Positions 6,825 to 16,343 of a stretch of 64,000 nt of DNA are shown here, one piece after another. Every line of letters begins with the position of its first letter. Within the stretch, counting starts at the first letter, position 1. The stretch lies in assembly GCA_017522915.1 (NCBI GenBank), contig JAFWXX010000006.1, forward strand, positions 1 to 64,000, given 5' to 3'. A program made the translations under genes and the position numbers. Below the pieces are notes generated by a model. The model had not been told where the DNA came from, searched no databases, and worked only from the letters and a program-made list of their open reading frames with translations. Origin of the DNA: Bacteroidaceae bacterium. Its GTDB lineage: Bacteria > Bacteroidota > Bacteroidia > Bacteroidales > Bacteroidaceae.

Positions 6825-9800
6825 TTATTTAACAAGTACCTTTGCCGAACGGATAACGCTTCCCTTCTGCATCTTGACAATGTAAACACCGGCCGGTGCC
6901 GCAACTGATGTCGGGTTCTTCACGAACTCAACAAGCTTGCCGTCTGCTGTGTAAATCCAAGCCTTGTCTGCGTTGTTGAAGTCGATTGCGCCTTCGCCGG
7001 CCTCAGCTGTAGAAACCTCACCGCCGATAACTTCCTCAACACCTGTCAAGCCGCCTTCAAGACATTCTGGCTCTTCGGCAGCACCGCTGTCGCGTGTATC
7101 AACTGGAACACGTCCTGGGTTATTGCCAATGATTTCTGCACCAAAGTCCATTGAGAAGCCCTTTGCATGGAGGCCGGTAGGCAAGAACATACCTGCGAAC
7201 CAAGCATCAGAGAATACGATACGCAAACGGCTCTTGCCTGGAGTTGCATCTTCCGGAATCTTGAAACTGAATGTAAGACCTGGGTTTTGGAATGCCGGTG
7301 TTTCAGCGCGTAGTGTACCTGCGAAGAAGATGCGCTCACTGAGCGGGTCCTCTTCTGGTGAACCCGGATGGTTGAAGTCGCCGCTTGCATCAAGGTCAAG
7401 CCAGCCACCTGCAAAGCACCACTTCAAACCATCGTCGAAGTTTGCGCACTTGATGAACATGGTGATAGTCTGTCCTTGCTCTACGATAAGAACCTGATCG
7501 CGTACGTCTGCATATTGCGAACCGTCGGCTACTGGGCCGTTTGCTTCATAGTTGAGGTCTTGTGTTGCACCTGTTGTTGTAAGTTCTACAACGTAACGCT
7601 GTACACGTGCAATATCAGCACCCTCACACTGTGGATCCATTGCGCTTACACCGTAAGTATCTTCTTCAACCTCTTCAGGGAGCTCTGCTTGTACACCACG
7701 TGGAATTTCAACCCATTCGATAGGAGAATATGTCTTCAGGTCTGTTGATACGGCACGTACACCAACATAAGGAACATCGTTTGCGCTCTCGAATCGGATA
7801 TTTGGAACAAGTGTAGCCCACTGTGTTGTTGTACCAACCTGTGCAACCTTGCCGTCTTTGCCGACCTTGTACATAATCTCGAAGTGGCTGATGTTTGCCT
7901 CGTCATTGTAAACCAATCCCCAATCGGCACGTGTCTTGGCAACTGCATCGACATTCCAGTTGAGTTTTACGGTCATAGAAACTTTTGTCTCCTTCTTCAC
8001 CTCAGCAACTACGTCTTTAACGTTGGCCGGAGTTACTGTTGAATTGTCATTGATTTCGAGCTTGCCCACATAGAGCTGATAGTCGCTGTTGTTGCCCTTA
8101 ACGCGCAAACCTATACGGTCGATAACTTTGCCTTTAGCGATATCTGCAATGGCGATGTGTTTCTCCTCCCATGTGTTGCCATTAACGTCACCAACTGCAT
8201 ATTCTTTCCATGCACTCTCTCCCTTGAGTCTTATGATAAGGTAAAGGTCGGTTGCTTTTACATTCTTAAGTGTCTTTACTGCAACATTAGCGAATACACC
8301 TTCACCTGCTTCAAGTGCAGTCTTATAAAGAATGATGTCTGTGCCTGTTGATGTTGAAGCACCTGTAAGCTCGATACAAGAACCTCCTGTATATGCATCA
8401 AGGTGTGTGTAGTTTATTTCAACGTCAGTACTTACTGTTGTAGTATTGCTCTTGTAACGCAACCAACGGTATGTAGGAACGATATCCTGTGCACCCATGT
8501 TGTACCATGTGCTGTTGTGTGACATCTTTCCTTTGTAGTAGTAGCGGTCGCCGTTGCCAAGTGTGAAGTGTGTCTCGAACGGAAGTGTTCCTTGTATAGC
8601 AGAACGCTCAGGAATCCATGTCGCCAATCCTGCAAATGTTGAAAGTGGGAGCTTGCTGCCTTCCTGCTCCCAGTTATTTCCGCTGTTGCTTATTGCAGGG
8701 CGTGTAGCCGGGTTGCGGTAACCGCCGGAGAAACCACGCTCAAGAAGTCTCTGATAGTTGCCTTGTGTGTCGTATGGGCCGTCACCAGAGTTGTAACTCA
8801 TGAAACGGCTCTGTCCATGCTCACCCCAAAGACAAACACCGCATTTGTGTGCCTGAGTATCTTCGTCGAGTGCAGTCCAACGTCTATCCATTCCAACAAT
8901 CCATACACCGGTGTAAAGGCCGTCAGCGGTGCCAAAAGCTTGTTCTGCAGCAGTGACAGTTGAACCAATTTGGTAAGAGAAATCGCCACCTGCGTAGTTG
9001 AGCATGGTGTCGTGGGTCTTTCCATTCTCTTTTGTTCCGAAAAGTACATCTGCGTTATCTGTTGTAAAGCTGCTCTGAGAAGTATATATACCGCTGTGGT
9101 AGTTGTCGAAACCTACTTCTGCAGCATATCTGTAGAGTGCCTTGTGGAAATTTACAATATCTGAATTCTGGTAGCTGTTGTCCTCCCAGTTATAGTTGAT
9201 ACCGTCGGAACCGAAGAACATCAAACAGTTGATAAGCGGTTTTACATATATGAACTCGCCATTTGCATTCTTCTTAGTTACCAGTGCGCTGTATGCTCCG
9301 TCTCCGCTTCCGGCTGTCCAGCTCTCAAAGAACTTGATACCGCTCATTATGTCGGTACCATTGCGGTGAGCTGCATCAACCCATGCACCCGGAGCCTGGA
9401 ATATTGAGTGGTTCCATGAACCGAAAAGGTTGGTGTATTGCCACATAGAATATACATCGGCCACAAACTTGTCACTTGGGTATCCGGCTGCACCACCTGA
9501 ACCAACATCCATAGGTATGTTCATCCATAGATTTCGCTCCTGATATGTGCTTGGGATTAGACGGTCCTCACGGCTCATGATGTTTGCGCGGCGAACATGT
9601 GAACGTACAAATGCTATGTCTGATGCCTGGATACCTGCAGCCTCGAATTCGGCCATTGTGGGATAGTTGCGACCGTTTTGCAGTGCTGTGTAAAAAAGAT
9701 TCAGCAGGTTCTCGTCGCTGAAGCCTGCAAAGTCATAGATTTCATCTGTTGAAGCTGAAGAACCGCCTTCTCCTGTCTCTTCGTCTGTAACTTCTTCGAT

Positions 9801-10268
9801 AATGTATCTGTTACCGGCATCTGTCGTTGACCACGAGTCAATAACAAGACCTGCATCGGTTTGGTTAGGGTCCTGTGAGTTCAAGTACAGAGTACCGAGA
9901 CCGAGCTTCCAAGGGTATGCGCTATTGCCCGACTTTGTTATGCTTAAAGCTAAAGTCTTGGTGGCATAGAAACCGGTAGGTATTACATATTTGCCGGCTC
10001 CTACGCTGTAAAGGTAGTACTTTCCACTGCTTTCCTCAATCTTGAATTGCTGATTGGGGTCCTGCGGGTTGCGTGTTACTGTGCCTACAGCCTTACCGTT
10101 GCTTGATGCAAGTGTATTTACACTTGAACTGTAGAGCAAGAATGCACGTTCGGAACGAATCGTGTAGAGCTTGTCATTGCTCAGCTGTGACAAATCGGTG
10201 ACAGCCGCTGCCTGTGCCGAGACTGCAAGGCACAAGAAACTGATGAGCATAAAGTAAATCTTCTTCAT
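6825..10268 (-). CDS. Secreted GH85 endo-beta-N-acetylglucosaminidase with T9SS sorting domain
   Basis: The 1147-residue protein starts with a signal peptide, followed by a ricin-type/beta-trefoil-like domain (about 25-160). The GH85 catalytic region follows: GSDGINYNWED carries the family's N-x-E pair as Asn360 and Glu362, and the family's 'LPFxTxFxxG...DIxPTYRW...DAYxGGS' block is clear (LPFETHFTLGNG, DIVPTYRWLRY, DAYTGGS). Next come a fibronectin-III-like stretch (about 750-860), a GEVED-like beta domain (about 880-1040) and a type A T9SS sorting domain ending GVYIVKMQKGSVIRSAKVLVK-like. GH85 enzymes cleave the chitobiose core of protein N-glycans. The gene lies downstream of susC-susD but is separated from them by a terminator. 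A surface-exposed or released enzyme is inferred. Confidence 0.93.
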   Translation of the reverse strand: MKKIYFMLISFLCLAVSAQAAAVTDLSQLSNDKLYTIRSERAFLLYSSSVNTLASSNGKAVGTVTRNPQDPNQQFKIEESSGKYYLYSVGAGKYVIPTGFYATKTLALSITKSGNSAYPWKLGLGTLYLNSQDPNQTDAGLVIDSWSTTDAGNRYIIEEVTDEETGEGGSSASTDEIYDFAGFSDENLLNLFYTALQNGRNYPTMAEFEAAGIQASDIAFVRSHVRRANIMSREDRLIPSTYQERNLWMNIPMDVGSGGAAGYPSDKFVADVYSMWQYTNLFGSWNHSIFQAPGAWVDAAHRNGTDIMSGIKFFESWTAGSGDGAYSALVTKKNANGEFIYVKPLINCLMFFGSDGINYNWEDNSYQNSDIVNFHKALYRYAAEVGFDNYHSGIYTSQSSFTTDNADVLFGTKENGKTHDTMLNYAGGDFSYQIGSTVTAAEQAFGTADGLYTGVWIVGMDRRWTALDEDTQAHKCGVCLWGEHGQSRFMSYNSGDGPYDTQGNYQRLLERGFSGGYRNPATRPAISNSGNNWEQEGSKLPLSTFAGLATWIPERSAIQGTLPFETHFTLGNGDRYYYKGKMSHNSTWYNMGAQDIVPTYRWLRYKSNTTTVSTDVEINYTHLDAYTGGSCIELTGASTSTGTDIILYKTALEAGEGVFANVAVKTLKNVKATDLYLIIRLKGESAWKEYAVGDVNGNTWEEKHIAIADIAKGKVIDRIGLRVKGNNSDYQLYVGKLEINDNSTVTPANVKDVVAEVKKETKVSMTVKLNWNVDAVAKTRADWGLVYNDEANISHFEIMYKVGKDGKVAQVGTTTQWATLVPNIRFESANDVPYVGVRAVSTDLKTYSPIEWVEIPRGVQAELPEEVEEDTYGVSAMDPQCEGADIARVQRYVVELTTTGATQDLNYEANGPVADGSQYADVRDQVLIVEQGQTITMFIKCANFDDGLKWCFAGGWLDLDASGDFNHPGSPEEDPLSERIFFAGTLRAETPAFQNPGLTFSFKIPEDATPGKSRLRIVFSDAWFAGMFLPTGLHAKGFSMDFGAEIIGNNPGRVPVDTRDSGAAEEPECLEGGLTGVEEVIGGEVSTAEAGEGAIDFNNADKAWIYTADGKLVEFVKNPTSVAAPAGVYIVKMQKGSVIRSAKVLVK

Positions 10269-10571
10269 GGATTTGTTGTTAAAGGTTAGTATAAAATAAT
10301 TATCTCTATTCTGCTAAAATTACGATAAAATGTATGCCTTACGCGTTGTTTGCTGTCAAAAAATATGTAAAGTCAGGAGTTGGCTTGCGATATGCTATTA
10401 CATTGGCAATCCACGCAATATACACCTAAGCAAATATAGTTGTTTTATTGGTAAAAATAGGATATCCTTAGATAAATTTTATCAATTTTATAGTTCTTTC
10501 CAAAATACGGCTTCCTGAATTAGTCTATCTGCAATCTGATGACACGGTTCTTAAAGAGTCGTCTTACATAC
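10269..10571. other. Intergenic region upstream of GH85 (no gene seen)
   Basis: This stretch of about 300 nt separates the susCD terminator from the GH85 start. It is AT-rich, with no credible coding frame: a 62-codon plus-strand frame at 10330-10518 lacks a ribosome site and has no recognisable motif. It contains a candidate minus-strand promoter and would form a leader of about 150 nt for GH85. Confidence 0.6.
10431..10438 (-). promoter_or_regulatory. Candidate -7 element for GH85
   Basis: The minus strand reads TATATTTG, matching TAnnTTTG. The upstream region has only a T-rich stretch (TTTTTAC) in place of a TTTG -33 box, so an activator-dependent promoter is possible. It is the best candidate in the gap. 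Confidence 0.4.
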
Positions 10572-10608
10572 AAAAAAAGGACCTCTTGCCATTAGAGGTC
10601 CTTTTTTT
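10572..10608 (-). terminator. Terminator of the susC-susD transcript
   Basis: AAAAAAAGGACCTCT (10572-10586) and AGAGGTCCTTTTTTT (10594-10608) form a perfect 15-bp stem with a 7-nt loop and U-tract, 13 nt past the susD stop. The structure is symmetric, but it only needs to act on the minus strand here. Confidence 0.9.
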
Positions 10609-10621
10609 GTGTTGTTATGTC

Positions 10622-12409
10622 TTAGAAGTTCGGTCCTTCAACATCCCACCATAGACGTGTGGCCTGCTCGTCGGGTCCGCCAAGTGCCGGGATACCGCTT
10701 GCCTCAACCATGCTAACAGCTATAGGGTCTGTAGGAACCCAAGGAATACGGCGAATCATGTCTCCCTGTTCGATAGAACCGTCACCGTCATCGGTGTTGA
10801 GTACCGGGAACAGCTTAGGATAGCCTGTACGACGCAACTCTGCCCAAGCCTCTGTAGAGAGCGGGAACAATGCAATGTACTTCTGTGTAATAATTTTCTC
10901 AAGTTTTGTCTCCTGGTCGTCACCCTCATTCCACTTGACTCCGATAGTTGTTACACTAGGCCAGTCCGGACCGTCACCCATCGGGTCTCTGCTTATGTAG
11001 TTAACAGGTTGTTCCAAGTTCTTGTATGCATTCAATGAGCCTTTATATTGTGAACCGTTCAACGGATCCTCGATATAAGCATTGTCAATACCGCGCTCGT
11101 AGAAGAACTGTGCTGTGCCGCCCATTTCCCAGCCACGCAATGCACCTTCGGCACGCAGGAAGTCAACTTCGGCCCACTTTACAAAGTATGTAGGGCATTG
11201 GCTTCTTGCAATGACATCGGTACTGAATGTCGAATAAGCTTGTCGTTTGTTCTGTGCGAACGTCTGGCCATTTCCGACAAGTGTACCGGCACGGATACCA
11301 CATATACGGTCACCGGCTGGAGTGATTTCTTTTGTAACCTTGTTCTCAATATCGTAGCCGTTCGGAAGGAACAGATACTTTGTATATGGGTGGTCAAGGC
11401 TCATAAGCAAACTCTCGAATGATGCGCACAAGCGAAGGTCGTTCCAGTTGTTTGCGATATCAACAATAGGGTGCGTAAAACCGCTGATGGTAGGGAAAAT
11501 ACCCTGTTGCTCGGCTTCGCTCTCAACAACACCGCTTGCTACAGCTTCTTCAGCCCATCTTCTGGCAGTTTCCGGCTCTACCTTTACAATGTGCATTGCC
11601 ATACGGAGCTTCAATGAGTTGGCAAGTTTGATATATGAGTTCATGCTCATGTCGCCATAGAGAACACCTCTGTTTGTTACGCAGTATTCTCCCGTAACTT
11701 CCATAATCTTCTCTTTATACCATTCAGGACGTGTCTCGAAATGCTTGAGACAAGCAACGATAGTGTCGAGGTTTTCAACTATTCCGTAATAGATCTCACG
11801 TACACTGTTGTATTCTTCCGGAGACTCAGAGTTCTGCTTGTCCTCGAAATATGTGAAAGGGCCTGACAAGTCGGCCTGCTCCTGAGCTATTACACAATAG
11901 TAAAGCAGGTTAATAGCCTTCATCTCCGGGATAGAGTCTATAAGCGGGTGGTTAAGGAGAGGCATAATGGCGTTCTTTGCCATTGTGTATGCTCCTAAAG
12001 GACCGTTGTTGAACTCTGCCGATACGTTATATGTTGAAGTGAGTGTACCATACATGAAGTCCTTGTGAGGCACAGTAAAGTACTGTGCGTAGAGGTCGGG
12101 GCCTAAGCAGTACTGACGCTGGTATGCGTGTGCTGCAGGCAATCCGCCTTCCTTGCCTCCACGTATGTTGTATTGGCCAGAGAGTGACTGCATGAAGTAT
12201 GTTTCAAGTGTTGTGAGTGCAGAATCGACACCGTGCGGTGTTGGCTGGTTCAGGTATGGGATTGAGTCAACATTTCCGACAAAGTGTGTAGTTTCTGTTT
12301 CTGTGCTGTTTACACCTCTTTCAGCACCCGGATCGTCGTAGTCGAGACACGACTGCATTGCAAATGAAGCAAATAGCAGTGAACCTGCAAACATTATATA
12401 TTTTTTCAT
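10622..12409 (-). CDS. susD-like: SusD/RagB-family surface glycan-binding lipoprotein
   Basis: The 595-residue protein has a lipoprotein signal with Cys21 (AMQSCLDYDD) and the alpha-helical TPR-like scaffold of the SusD superfamily, closest in style to the SusD-like_2 group: YCVIAQEQADLSGPFTYFED early on, LANSLKLRMAMHIVKVEPE in the middle, and the FVKWAEVDFLRAEGALRGW and EKIITQKYIALFPLSTEAWAELRRTGYPKLFP blocks near the end. SusD proteins cap a SusC porin and capture oligosaccharide at the cell surface. The gene lies 42 nt after susC. Given GH85 next door, N-glycan fragments are the likely ligand, which is an inference from context. Confidence 0.95.
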   Translation of the reverse strand: MKKYIMFAGSLLFASFAMQSCLDYDDPGAERGVNSTETETTHFVGNVDSIPYLNQPTPHGVDSALTTLETYFMQSLSGQYNIRGGKEGGLPAAHAYQRQYCLGPDLYAQYFTVPHKDFMYGTLTSTYNVSAEFNNGPLGAYTMAKNAIMPLLNHPLIDSIPEMKAINLLYYCVIAQEQADLSGPFTYFEDKQNSESPEEYNSVREIYYGIVENLDTIVACLKHFETRPEWYKEKIMEVTGEYCVTNRGVLYGDMSMNSYIKLANSLKLRMAMHIVKVEPETARRWAEEAVASGVVESEAEQQGIFPTISGFTHPIVDIANNWNDLRLCASFESLLMSLDHPYTKYLFLPNGYDIENKVTKEITPAGDRICGIRAGTLVGNGQTFAQNKRQAYSTFSTDVIARSQCPTYFVKWAEVDFLRAEGALRGWEMGGTAQFFYERGIDNAYIEDPLNGSQYKGSLNAYKNLEQPVNYISRDPMGDGPDWPSVTTIGVKWNEGDDQETKLEKIITQKYIALFPLSTEAWAELRRTGYPKLFPVLNTDDGDGSIEQGDMIRRIPWVPTDPIAVSMVEASGIPALGGPDEQATRLWWDVEGPNF

Positions 12410-12451
12410 ATCTTATACTTTTAAATTAATAAATAGTTCTGTTTCCTTTGC

Positions 12452-15400
12452 TTAGAGGTTAACCTTGAGATTGATACCGAATGAACGTGCTGACGGGTAG
12501 TTGAATACATCGATACCGCCCAAACCGTTTGCTGTTGACAATGAAACGTCAGGATCAACCGGTGAATCCTTATAAAGGAAGAAGAGGTTGCGACATACAA
12601 ATGATACGTTCAGGTTCTTGTTCTCACCGAAAAGGTCGCGGAATGTGTATCCGAGTGAGAGCTCGCGCAAACGGAAGTTAGTTGCATTATAGATGTAGCT
12701 TGACGCGTCACTTCCACCTATGAATGTATAGTAGTCCTCCACTGCTACAAGGTTGCGTCCTTCATTGAGATACATGCCGTGACGTCCGTCTTCGGTATAT
12801 ATATTGTTCGCTTCTGCATACAAACGTGCGTCTCCGGTACGCTTTGATGAACCAATCTCGTCAAGATATCCTTCGGTGAGTGATACAACCTTGCCGCCAA
12901 TACGGCCGTTGATTAGGAAGTATAGAGAGAAGTCCTTCCAGGTAAGTGTGTTTGACCATGAGAGCTGGTACTTGCTGTTTACGTTTCCTGCATACTTCTG
13001 GAACTTCTTGTTTGCCTCGTAAACACGTATTTTGCCGTTGCTTGCAGCTGTAGCGTAACCGCCAAGTGAGGGCTTGCCATTTGTAATGTAGATGTCACCG
13101 GCCTTATTTGCAAGTTCACCGTTGCCTTCTGTATTATAATAAGGTACATCAATCATTACAGGGGTGCCGTCAGCATTGTACAGCGGATTGTTAGCTTCGT
13201 CATACTTCTGCTCAGGTCTGTATTCTACATATACGTCCTCTTTATATCTTGTGAAGTCTGTTATGTAAATGTCACCGTATGAACCTCCCTTTCTGTAGAG
13301 CAACTGAATCTTGCCGTTAGCAAATGATGTTGCCATATCTTTGCTGTTGCCGTACTTGTCCTTTGCTGTCTCCTCAATCTCGTTGTGGTTGTATGAGAAG
13401 TTGACAGATGTCTTCCAACGTAGGTTCTTGTTTATCTTCCAATCGTATCCCAATGTCATTTCAATACCCTGGTTGCGTATAATACCGCTGTTCACCGGCT
13501 GCATTTTTCCGTTGGTGCCGGCAATTTCAAGGTATGAATTGTGCATTGCAGAATTGTAGTATGTAATATCGAATGTGAGACAGTCGCGCAAGAACTGCAT
13601 TTCAAGACCGGTTTCGAATGACTTTGTCTTCTCAGGTATTGGCACAAAGCGGTTTCTTGATGTCACGCCGGCTGTACCCAAAGATGTGTCGGTGTTGACA
13701 TCAAAATATGATACATTCGGTATTGAGTTACCTACCTCTGAATAGCTCAAGCGGTACTTTGCGTATGTAAACCACTTTGGCAGCTTGAAGATGTCGCTAA
13801 GTATGGCGTTTGCACCGAAGCCAAAGTAACCGTAGTTGTCATCTGTGCCAAGATGCTCGAACTGCTTGAAGGTACGGTACCAGTCCCTACGGTATGAACC
13901 GTCGATAAATATTACATCCTTCCAACCTACTTGTGCTGTGATGAGTGCAGCCTGGTCCCAGTTGGAGCTCTTTCCCTTTGTAGTAACACCTGAACGGCCG
14001 AAGCTTGGATCGAATTTGTTTATTGCATCGGGAATGAAAAGTGCAATGCTACCGCCTCTTGTCGGGTCATTGGTCGCTTCTCCGATGTATGTGTTGCTCC
14101 AATCGCTTTTGATTGTATGTCCAACATAACCTACAGATGCAGATATAGCCCAATCCTTGCTGAGTTGCTTGTTGTATGAGAGCATGTAGTCGGTGTATAT
14201 TTCATTTGTACGGCTGTTGTTGAGGTAGTATGTACCATAACGATACATTTCAACAGGTCCCCATGTGCTGGCATAAGTTCCGCCTTCGTCTTTGTACTTG
14301 GTATGATCGATAGAAACGCGTCCTTGGAGGTTCAATCCTTCAAGAATCTTGTATGTAGCGCTGAATGATGCAGAGAAACGCTCTTCGTTTGTTTCACCCT
14401 GGTTCATGTTTGTGAGCCAATATGGGTTGTTCTGCATTGGCGACTGGAATGCATACTGCTGCATTGGACCGTTAAGGAGTACATGGTCCTTGAATTCCAT
14501 CCAAAGTCCGCCGATGTCCTGAAAATAGCTTTGAGTACCATTTCCTTCCTGGTCTCCGGAAGACCACCACTGGCCTTGAGCCGCGTAATTGTCCTTGTAG
14601 TATTCCATATCAACGTCACGAGGGGTAGTGTATAGATGGTAGATAGGGTTTCCTACAGTACCGCCACCGACACGGTTCTTTGTCTTTGCCTGATTATAGT
14701 TTACATTCAAATTCATTGTAAGACGCTCCCAAAGGTTGTAGGTCTGCCTGAATGCGAATGTGTTACGGTTGTAACGGTTTGTCTCAATCATACCCTTTGA
14801 GTGTGTGTTCGAGAAAGAACCGTAGGTCTGTATTTTCTCAGTACCTCCAGAAATTGAAATTGAGTTTGTAGCATTCAATGCCCAATCGTAGAAGTCGTCT
14901 ATGTCATCGTTTGCATAGTTGCGAAGGTGGGCCTTGAGTATGTTTGGAGTACCGTCCTCATTTACTTGAGGGAAGTACTGCTTGTCGCCGGTGTATTCAT
15001 AGATATGCTTGCCTGTTCCGCTCAAACGGTCTCCCCAGCTGTCAAAGATGAGCGAGCCATTGCCTGCTGCACGGTATCCGCCATATGAGTTCTGGAGTTC
15101 AGGGGTCAAGAGTGGCTTGTCAAAAGTGGTGCTTGAGTTGAATGTAATCTCCATCTTGCCTTCTTTACCCTTCTTTGTAGTAATCATGATGACACCGTTG
15201 GCTGCACGTGAACCGTAGAGGGCTGCAGCATTAGCACCCTTGAGGATATTCATCGATTCGATGTCATCGGGGTTGATCATTGAAAGAGGGTCGCTTCCTT
15301 CGGATGCTCCTTGATAAGTAAGATTGGCCGCATCGCCGATCTGTCCGCGGATGCTGTTTGTCATAGGCACACCGTCAACAACGATAAGCGGAGCATTGTC

Positions 15401-15973
15401 ACCCATGATTGACTTGTTACCGCGCAGAGTGATTTTTGATGCACCGCCCGCACCACCGGCACTGGGGGTGATTGTGATACCGGAAACCTTACCCTCAAGA
15501 GAGTTGATCAGGTTTGCGTCTGGAGCCTTGAAGAGATCGTCTGCCTTTACCATCTGGGTGGCATATGTAAGAGACTTCTCCTTGCGCATGATACCCATGG
15601 CTGTTACCACAATCTCGTCGAGCATTGCAGCCTCCTCCTTCATCACGAAGTTGAGGACTCCGCCGTTCCATATCTGATCAGCGCAGGTGTAACCCATGAG
15701 GGTCGCACGGATTGTAGAACCGATCTTTACATTCTGCAACTCATAGTTTCCGTCAAAGTCAACGGCCGATGAGTTGGTTGTGCCTACAACATACACGACT
15801 GCACCGAACATGGCTTCGCCGTTGTCTGCTGTTACAACACCTTTAACTGTGCCATACTGCTGTTGCTGCTGCATGGCGGTTGTCTCTGCCCACGCATCAG
15901 CGGGCGTTAGGGAAAGTGTCATCCCCAAGACCATTGCCGCTAAAAGCGACTTTCCAACCGATTTGAATTTCAT
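12452..15973 (-). CDS. susC-like: SusC/RagA-family TonB-dependent outer-membrane transporter
   Basis: The 1173-residue protein has a signal peptide (cleavage near AWAETTA), a carboxypeptidase-regulatory-like beta domain (about 40-112), a TonB-box-like LDEIVVTAMG, a plug with the SusC signature segments SLEGKVSGITI, LRGNKSI, PLIVVDGVPM, NPDDIESMNILKGANAAALYGSRAANGVI, and a long beta-barrel ending FGINLKVNL. SusC imports glycans bound by its SusD partner using TonB energy. It heads a two-gene operon with susD. No sensor (ECF sigma/anti-sigma or hybrid two-component regulator) lies beside it, so regulation must be supplied from elsewhere. Confidence 0.97.
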   Translation of the reverse strand: MKFKSVGKSLLAAMVLGMTLSLTPADAWAETTAMQQQQQYGTVKGVVTADNGEAMFGAVVYVVGTTNSSAVDFDGNYELQNVKIGSTIRATLMGYTCADQIWNGGVLNFVMKEEAAMLDEIVVTAMGIMRKEKSLTYATQMVKADDLFKAPDANLINSLEGKVSGITITPSAGGAGGASKITLRGNKSIMGDNAPLIVVDGVPMTNSIRGQIGDAANLTYQGASEGSDPLSMINPDDIESMNILKGANAAALYGSRAANGVIMITTKKGKEGKMEITFNSSTTFDKPLLTPELQNSYGGYRAAGNGSLIFDSWGDRLSGTGKHIYEYTGDKQYFPQVNEDGTPNILKAHLRNYANDDIDDFYDWALNATNSISISGGTEKIQTYGSFSNTHSKGMIETNRYNRNTFAFRQTYNLWERLTMNLNVNYNQAKTKNRVGGGTVGNPIYHLYTTPRDVDMEYYKDNYAAQGQWWSSGDQEGNGTQSYFQDIGGLWMEFKDHVLLNGPMQQYAFQSPMQNNPYWLTNMNQGETNEERFSASFSATYKILEGLNLQGRVSIDHTKYKDEGGTYASTWGPVEMYRYGTYYLNNSRTNEIYTDYMLSYNKQLSKDWAISASVGYVGHTIKSDWSNTYIGEATNDPTRGGSIALFIPDAINKFDPSFGRSGVTTKGKSSNWDQAALITAQVGWKDVIFIDGSYRRDWYRTFKQFEHLGTDDNYGYFGFGANAILSDIFKLPKWFTYAKYRLSYSEVGNSIPNVSYFDVNTDTSLGTAGVTSRNRFVPIPEKTKSFETGLEMQFLRDCLTFDITYYNSAMHNSYLEIAGTNGKMQPVNSGIIRNQGIEMTLGYDWKINKNLRWKTSVNFSYNHNEIEETAKDKYGNSKDMATSFANGKIQLLYRKGGSYGDIYITDFTRYKEDVYVEYRPEQKYDEANNPLYNADGTPVMIDVPYYNTEGNGELANKAGDIYITNGKPSLGGYATAASNGKIRVYEANKKFQKYAGNVNSKYQLSWSNTLTWKDFSLYFLINGRIGGKVVSLTEGYLDEIGSSKRTGDARLYAEANNIYTEDGRHGMYLNEGRNLVAVEDYYTFIGGSDASSYIYNATNFRLRELSLGYTFRDLFGENKNLNVSFVCRNLFFLYKDSPVDPDVSLSTANGLGGIDVFNYPSARSFGINLKVNL

Positions 15974-16280
15974 ATAAGTTAGTTTTTATTCGGGGAGCAT
16001 TGCATCCCCTTGAGTTAAATAAAGTTTCTCTTTATACGGTGTTTTTTGTATAAGTTTTATTATTTTAATAATAATTTGCTATTACACCGGTTTCAAAAAT
16101 ACGCAATATTTTGTTAGTACGAAATTTTTAACATGTTTTTTGTGTAAAAAGAGTGATAAAATTGTTCGTTTGACCGATTCTTAAGCTTGTTTTATGCTTT
16201 TTATATAAAAAAATGGAAATGACTCAAAAGTAAAATCGGTATCCGGAATTTGGCTGCATTCGTTGTAGAACAGCAAAAAT
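15974..16280. other. Intergenic leader of susC (no gene seen)
   Basis: About 300 nt of very AT-rich sequence between the korB terminator and susC. It holds the candidate susC promoter and a leader of about 115 nt. No coding frame or strong structure was noticed. Confidence 0.6.
16094..16124 (-). promoter_or_regulatory. Candidate promoter of susC-susD
   Basis: On the minus strand TATTTTTG (16094-16101) follows a TTTC (16121-16124, one mismatch to TTTG) after 19 nt. Transcription would start near 16087. Confidence 0.5.
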
Positions 16281-16326
16281 TATACAGCAGGGCGGCCCAT
16301 TTTATTTTGGGCCGCCCTGCTGTATA
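16281..16326 (-). terminator. Terminator of the korA-korB operon
   Basis: TATACAGCAGGGCGGCCCA (16281-16299) and its exact complement (16308-16326) form a perfect 19-bp GC-rich stem with an 8-nt loop, followed on the minus strand by ATTTTTG. It starts 17 nt past the korB stop. Confidence 0.92.
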
Positions 16327-16343
16327 GTAGAACTTTCCGGTTA

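Noticed and set aside
10330-10518. 62-codon plus-strand frame between susD and GH85
   Set aside because: Cysteine- and tyrosine-rich, no signal, no family and no ribosome site; lies over the GH85 promoter on the opposite strand.
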